In this document: piece by piece, positions 56,567 through 64,000 of the stretch | Numbering within the stretch: position 1 is the first letter of the stretch | Layout of the letters: the number at the start of each line of letters is the position of its first letter | DNA from: Cynocephalus volans | Taxonomy: Eukaryota > Chordata > Mammalia > Dermoptera > Cynocephalidae | DNA: 64,000 nucleotides | Reading direction: 5' to 3' | Assembly: GCF_027409185.1 (NCBI RefSeq) | Contig: NC_084463.1 | Location: forward strand, 156,538,369 to 156,602,368 | Notes under the pieces: model-generated | Databases searched by the model: none | What the model saw: the letters and a program-made list of their open reading frames with translations, nothing else | What the model was told of the DNA's origin: nothing | Program-made: the position numbers and the translations under genes

Positions 56567-57190
56567 GACCGGCGGCGGCGGGTACCCCCCGGCTCAGCTA
56601 GGCTCCGGCGCCGCACGCGGGGGAGGGGGCTACTGGCCCTCGCCCCTCCTCCTGGCGCCGCGGGGAGCGAACCAGCGATCCCAGAGCTGGCACGCCGAGC
56701 TGAGCAGGGGGGCTGGGGACGCCGAGAGGAGGGGCCGGGGGCCGCCAGGAGACGCTGCGGGCGCTGTGGAGAGAGTGGGGGTGTCTCCCGCACCTCGGAG
56801 CGAAACACACAAAAGGCAGAGCCTCCCGCCCGCCTGTGCCTCTCCGGGAGGCGTGGAGCCTGGGGCTGGGGCAAAGATCAGGGACCCCTGGGGGCGGGAC
56901 TTCGCCCTCGGCCCACACACCCAGCTGTTTGGAAATCGGCTTTCGGGCGAAGGGCTGAGGTCTTCAGACTGAGGATCTGGAAGGAAAGAGACTTCGGGAA
57001 CAAGGCTAGCGCTAGAGGCTGCGCGCCCCGGGCATCGCCCGTCTCGGTGGAGCCCGAGACGCCTGTGTTGTCACGAGGTGAGAATCGTGTAAATCCGAAC
57101 CCAGGACGCTGGGTCTCTGCGCCGCTGGGCGGTTCTAGGCCTGCCCTCAGCCCGCCAGCAAGGCTTCGCCCTAATCCCTGAGTGCACGGA
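55650..57190. promoter_or_regulatory. CpG island over VWCE exon 1 and promoter
   Basis: This is a very GC-rich stretch with dense CpG, centred on the VWCE start codon at 56566. It extends about 600 bp upstream and through the first kilobase of intron 1. There is no TATA box at the expected place, which suggests a broad CpG promoter. Long ORFs here on both strands result from the high GC and show no protein family. Confidence 0.8.
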
Positions 57191-57632
57191 CAGGTGAGTC
57201 CACCCACTACCTGGCCAGGGGACACTAGCCCATCTTGAACCCACAGGCTCCTCTGGGAACCCAGGGGGCAGATGGCCTGCCTCCCCGGCTGTCTGGGAGT
57301 GAGTAAACAGCTGGGGACATTGGTAGAGGAGCGGCAGAAGCAGAACTGGAAGGCTCCTTTTTGCCTCTTCTGCAGCGGCCCCAGGCCATGGCCGGAGACT
57401 GGTAAGTTGGGACTGGTAGGCTGGGGGTAGGTGGGGGGCGTGTAGGGGAAGGACAGTGGTGAGCAAGTGGTGGATGAAATCAGTCATCTAGCTAGGAGAA
57501 AGCTGAAAGTTCGACCATATTTCATCTTCAGCTCTGTGCAGGAAACCTCCCTAGCCACCCAGACCCAATTAGTTAAGCTTTTGCTTAATCACTTCCAGGG
57601 TTAGGGAACTCACTACCTGTGAAAAAGCAGCC
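57191..57632. other. Intergenic upstream of the VWCE CpG island
   Basis: No recognisable repeat or gene. Confidence 0.4.
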
Positions 57633-57644
57633 CAATCCAGTTTT

Positions 57645-57760
57645 TGGGGGTGGTTTTGTTTTGGTTGTGTTTTGGCAGCTTGCCAGTTACAGGGATTGAG
57701 CCTTGGACCTTGATGTTATCAGCACCGTGCTCTAAGCAACTGAACTACACACCAACCCCT
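57645..57760 (-). mobile_element. CYN-like SINE monomer, first of two at one target
   Basis: T/G-rich reverse tail, then an antisense body with AGGGATTGAGCCTTGGACCT. It is bounded by copies of the target sequence at 57633-57644 and 57761-57772. Confidence 0.8.
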
Positions 57761-57772
57761 AAACCAGTTTTG

Positions 57773-57860
57773 GTGGCTGGCCGTTTCAGGGATCTGGAAC
57801 CCGTGACCTTGGTATTACAAGGCTGCGCTCTAACCAACTGAGCTAACCGGCTAGTCCCCT
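57773..57860 (-). mobile_element. CYN-like SINE monomer, second of two at one target
   Basis: Antisense body GGATCTGGAACCCGTGACCT with end GAGCTAACCGGCTAGTCCCC. It is bounded by copies of the target sequence at 57761-57772 and 57861-57872 and lacks a long T-run. Confidence 0.8.
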
Positions 57861-58182
57861 CAATCCAGTTTTGAAAAACTATATTTGTTTGAAAGTGTCT
57901 TTACTTCCAGCTAAACAGACCCAGGTCCTTAGGTTCTGCCTCTGTGGTTGCCCTCCTGCTCACTACCTCAGTCTGTCACTGAGGTCCTTAACACTAGTGG
58001 CCATGAATGAACATGGTGTGCCGACAGCAGCTGGGACTCTTGCCTCCTTCCTACAGACACCAGACTTTTACTAATGTGGCTTTTTTGGCAACCCCATGAT
58101 GCTGTTCATGACACAGTTTGCAGTAAAGGGAAACCTCAGGTGTTTTTTGTTGTGATTTGTTGTTTTTAAAAACGAGCAGCTA

Positions 58183-58225
58183 GGGCCGACCCCATAGCGC
58201 ACTCAGGAGAGTGTGGCGCTGGGAG
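58183..58225 (+). mobile_element. Tailless 43-bp CYN-like SINE head with TSD
   Basis: It carries only the first 43 nt of the SINE (GGGCCGACCC through GTGTGGCGCTG) and has no A-tail. It is flanked by 15-16 bp direct repeats ending CGAGCAGCTA (58167-58182 and 58226-58241, one mismatch). The upstream site TT/AAAA fits L1 endonuclease cleavage. Confidence 0.85.
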
Positions 58226-58241
58226 TAAAATCGAGCAGCTA

Positions 58242-59100
58242 AACTGATCTCCCGACCTGACATTGTGTGGCTGTTTTAGCAGATGTTCACATTTAGGCCT
58301 GTATCTCACCTTGTTAGTTTTGACCCATCTTCTAAACAACAAATTCTCAGCAAGTTGGTTGCCAAAATATTCCATATAGTAAGAGGAAGGCAACTTCTGT
58401 ATTATGTTTGTTCTGAGTACTAAACCCTCAGAATCCTAGGGCATCTTTCCTCCTTTCCTCAAACATCCACTGCCACCAGATCACCCCTCGGTGTCAAACA
58501 GGTACTCCTTCTTCCTGGCCTAGGAACTGCTCACAGTATTCTCAACACATTTACTTTCACAAGTTTCCTCTCACACGGCTGTCATATCTCATGCCATCTT
58601 CTTTCTCCCACACTCCAGCCCACCTCAGCTACCTCTATTCTTAACTCTACTACTTTATGGAGCCCAGCCCCCTCACCCTGTAAAACTCATTCTCTGGCAG
58701 GGTTTGCTCCATATTGGTCAATCAGCTGGAATAGCTGAGATGCAACTTTGTGCTTAAAGACAATGCACATCTACCCTAAGGAGGAATTCAGGATACTTAG
58801 GTATTAAATCCCTCTTTTGGGGGTGGCTGGCCAGCACGGTGACCTTGGTGTTATTAGTGAATCTCCAAACAACTTTCTAACCTGCCCCTGGCATTTCTTT
58901 CATTTCACCATGGTTTCTTTAATCTTATGGCTTTCTCTTTATATCAAGTTTGCTCCTTTAGTTCACTTTTTGCTGTTTTCTTTTTGGGTTTTTTTTGACC
59001 TCCAAGCTTCTCAGGTCAAAGTCTGTACTCTGAGAGTCTCTAACTTAATATTGTTCATCTTCAAGGACTAGTTTGGGCATATGCCCTAATTGAAGTTCTT
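58242..59100. other. Intergenic with a SINE scrap
   Basis: 58818-58858 is an antisense CYN-like fragment (TGGCTGGCCAGCACGGTGAC). The rest shows no recognised gene or repeat. Confidence 0.5.
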
Positions 59101-60720
59101 CAGTGTTTCTTCCCCACTTCCATGGCCTGTGGCTTCTCAGTAAAAGGGACCCTCCACTGAGGGTGGAGGATCCAAGTTGTTGTTGGCTGAAGAATGATGG
59201 CCTCTGGCTTGTGACCGTTCCAAATAGTCATGTGATGAGTCAGTGTTTCTATTATTCTCCCAAAGGTCCATTCGTGCAGAGGCCTGGAGTGAGGCTAGCT
59301 CATCAGCACCTAAGCGTTCCAGCTGGCTGTAGCAAGGCTCCAAAGACAACCTTTCACCCCCGAGACATGATTAATGGTTTCTCAGAGGGGATTTGGGAGT
59401 GTGGCAGCAGAGTCTCAGTTCCAAAGGGTTGCTGGAATTCAGTCCCAAGTGAATATACCCAAGATTGTAGTAACAAAAACCAGTAAAACATTGCAAGGAC
59501 TCCACAGCTTCCAAATCCAAGACTGAAGCTAGTGATAATAACCTTCCACTCAATGTAGCAGATCTCAGTGGCTGCAGGTCAGACCACTAAAGAGCATTAG
59601 AATAATAATCCCACCACTTCTGTCTTTCTGATCTTGGCACCTATCCTCCCATCTAGGATTAAGTTTTAAAAATAATCACAATCTGGAGACTGTTCCTTGC
59701 CTGCCTCATTAAAGCTGGTCTCTGGCATGGGGGCAGGACTTTTTCAAATTCAAACCATGACTTTTGAGAATTCAAATCACAGTGTTGAGTTTCAAGTTCA
59801 AAATGTGGTTTTTGAGATGCTGATTACTTTTTCTCTTAAGACCCTTATCCCCCCATCCTCAGAAATCCCAGGAGAGCAAGAGGAAAAGAAGGGCAATAAA
59901 ACCCAAAGAATGACTCCAGGGAAGGAAACTTATTCCAGAAGACCCCCAAAGCAGGGATGAGTCCTTGCTCTTTCCCTTTTATGCTAGAATCTCTCACAAC
60001 CACAGTTTGAACTTGAAACCACAATTTTCCTGACACTGTATCAAAGGCTGTTCTTAAAGGAGCCAGCCAAATAAGCCTAGGACCAACCCTACTGCACTGT
60101 TGGGACAGAACAGCCTTTATTCCCACTGGATCACTGGTAGAAATGTGGGCCCAGACAATGACCCGCTGAGCTGAAAGAAGACAGGCCTTGTTTGCTGGAC
60201 AGAAAGGGTGAAGCCCAAATGTGCCCTACTCCTGTTTTCAAACCATACACCAAAGGCTCACTTGGTTAGACCACAGGAATATAATGAAAATCCAAAGGGC
60301 ATATGGCAACAGAAAGTTGGGAGGTGCATGAGGAGCTACTTGGTGGCTGAGGAGCAGTGCCTGGGGCGCCGCACACACAGCTGGCTGTAACATTAAGCCA
60401 GGAAAGGCAGCCCAAGCAATCCCCAGGACTAGCAGGTCACTAGCAGAGGCAACTGAAAATCAAATAGTGACTCTCGAGTGCAAGGCCACCACAAAGACCA
60501 CTAAATTTCCACAACCTGACACCCATCATACTTGGGATCCCACCAAAAAGAATCACAGGACAAAGGAGAGGTATAGATGTCTTCTAATTGAAATAACTTG
60601 TTCTAACAGGAAGGACAAGTGATGACAGCAGCTGTCAACGAGGGGTTTGCTGCCTAAGTTTGCAGCATAGTATACCTGAGATGCTGGATAGCTGGGCAGG
60701 AAAAAGAAAAGCAGAACAAA
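59101..60720. other. Intergenic downstream of DDB1
   Basis: No gene recognised. An imperfect inverted repeat with TTTCAAGTTCAAA cores occurs at about 59790-59820 and 59988-60020. It may be a degraded transposon. Confidence 0.45.
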
Positions 60721-60724
60721 TATA

Positions 60725-61392
60725 TCCTCCTTCTTAGATTCTACTTTATTTGGTAAAACTCAGAATCTAACAACCAATTCACATCCCCCTACCTCCTTCT
60801 CTCTGAAGGAGGCCGTTCCCAGAGACAATAGGGCTGTGGCCTGGGGATCATCTACCATCTCCAGGTTTTATACTCAGGCAGCCCTGACCTGGTGGTCAGG
60901 CCTCCAGACTCACTGCTCTCAGATGCAACAGAACAAAAGGAAGCTCTCACTTCAAAGACAATAAAACCCTACTGGCAGCCTCCCCACACCCCCAACTAAA
61001 TAAAAAGATAGTAGAAGACAATGCATGAGTGTGAAGAGAGTCACACACACACAGAGAACTTCCTTCCAGCCAAAGAGCTGCAAAAATCCCTCCCTGGAAG
61101 GACAACTGGCCACACCCATCAAGGCTTGGTGGTCCAAGGTGATGGCTGGAATCATGTGAGACTGGTAAAAATCCAGGGAGAACATATTTCACCTTCAGCC
61201 CATTCCCAAGTCTCTAGTGAACTGGTTTTAGTTCTAAGAAAGCCCCACTTACACACAGGTAAACTGTGGCCTTGGGGGCAGCTGGCTTAGGGAAGACCTC
61301 CCATGGCCAAGAAAACAGTGGTGCGAGAGGAGGGGGAGGGCAGGAGGGCAGAGCCTGAGGGAGGGTCAGGAAAGGGGACCCCCCGCCTTTGG
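60725..61392 (-). other. DDB1 3' UTR
   Basis: About 670 nt from the TAG at 61393-61395 to just past the minus-strand AATAAA. It contains a short CA run near 61044. Only the end point is inferred. Confidence 0.7.
60745..60750 (-). terminator. DDB1 polyadenylation signal
   Basis: AATAAA on the minus strand (plus-strand tttatt), about 645 nt after the stop codon. It is the first canonical hexamer downstream. Confidence 0.75.

Positions 61393-64000
<2,608 letters not shown>

Noticed and set aside
55521-57181. Long ORFs on both strands (up to about 250 codons)
   Set aside because: They lie in the CpG island, are rich in Pro/Arg/Gly/Ala, overlap each other in several frames and have no family resemblance. 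High GC removes stop codons.

Overview
The window is mammalian nuclear DNA. It has spliced genes with GT-AG introns, many interspersed repeats, and the gene order pepsinogen A (+), VWCE (-), DDB1 (-), which matches human chromosome 11q12.2. The species clue is the SINE content. About a dozen copies of a tRNA-Ile-like SINE, some monomeric and some dimeric, are scattered through the window. From memory of the SINE literature this fits the CYN family of colugos (Dermoptera, for example Galeopterus). There are no Alu, B1/B2, ERE or carnivore SINEs that I recognise. The species call is an inference.

Layout. 1-15.7 kb is gene-free and repeat-rich: a MaLR LTR at the left edge, a dimeric SINE with a perfect target-site duplication (TSD), a probable endogenous-retrovirus remnant (about 1.5-2.85 kb), an old LINE-1 split by a young 5'-truncated LINE-1 (6.4-11.2 kb, 14-bp TSD), and another MaLR LTR. 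15.8-25.2 kb is a complete nine-exon pepsinogen A gene. It has a TATA box, two mirrored GATA motifs, both catalytic aspartates, 387 codons and one GC-AG intron. 25.2-31.1 kb is intergenic with old L1, L2, MIR and SINE copies.

31.2-56.6 kb is a complete 20-exon VWCE gene on the minus strand, which I reconstructed to 956 codons with every splice phase consistent. It encodes a secreted protein: signal peptide, EGF-like repeats, a proline-rich linker, six von Willebrand C modules each built from an exon pair, and a Ser/Pro-rich tail. Its introns hold a long CA-type satellite, a GC-box minisatellite, MaLR/L1/L2/MIR/hAT fossils, a mariner-like miniature element and SINEs. The first exon lies in a CpG island (about 55.65-57.2 kb). 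57.2-60.7 kb is intergenic and includes two SINEs stacked at one target site and a 43-bp tailless SINE head. 60.7-64.0 kb is the 3' end of DDB1 on the minus strand: the last four exons plus 10 bases of a fifth, with an AT-AC intron carrying canonical U12-type splice signals.

The three genes are not functionally linked: one is a gastric protease, one a secreted matrix/BMP-type protein and one a ubiquitin-ligase adaptor. I see no novel multi-gene system. The most interesting signals are the minor-spliceosome intron, the GC donor, the SINE biology and several local rearrangements.
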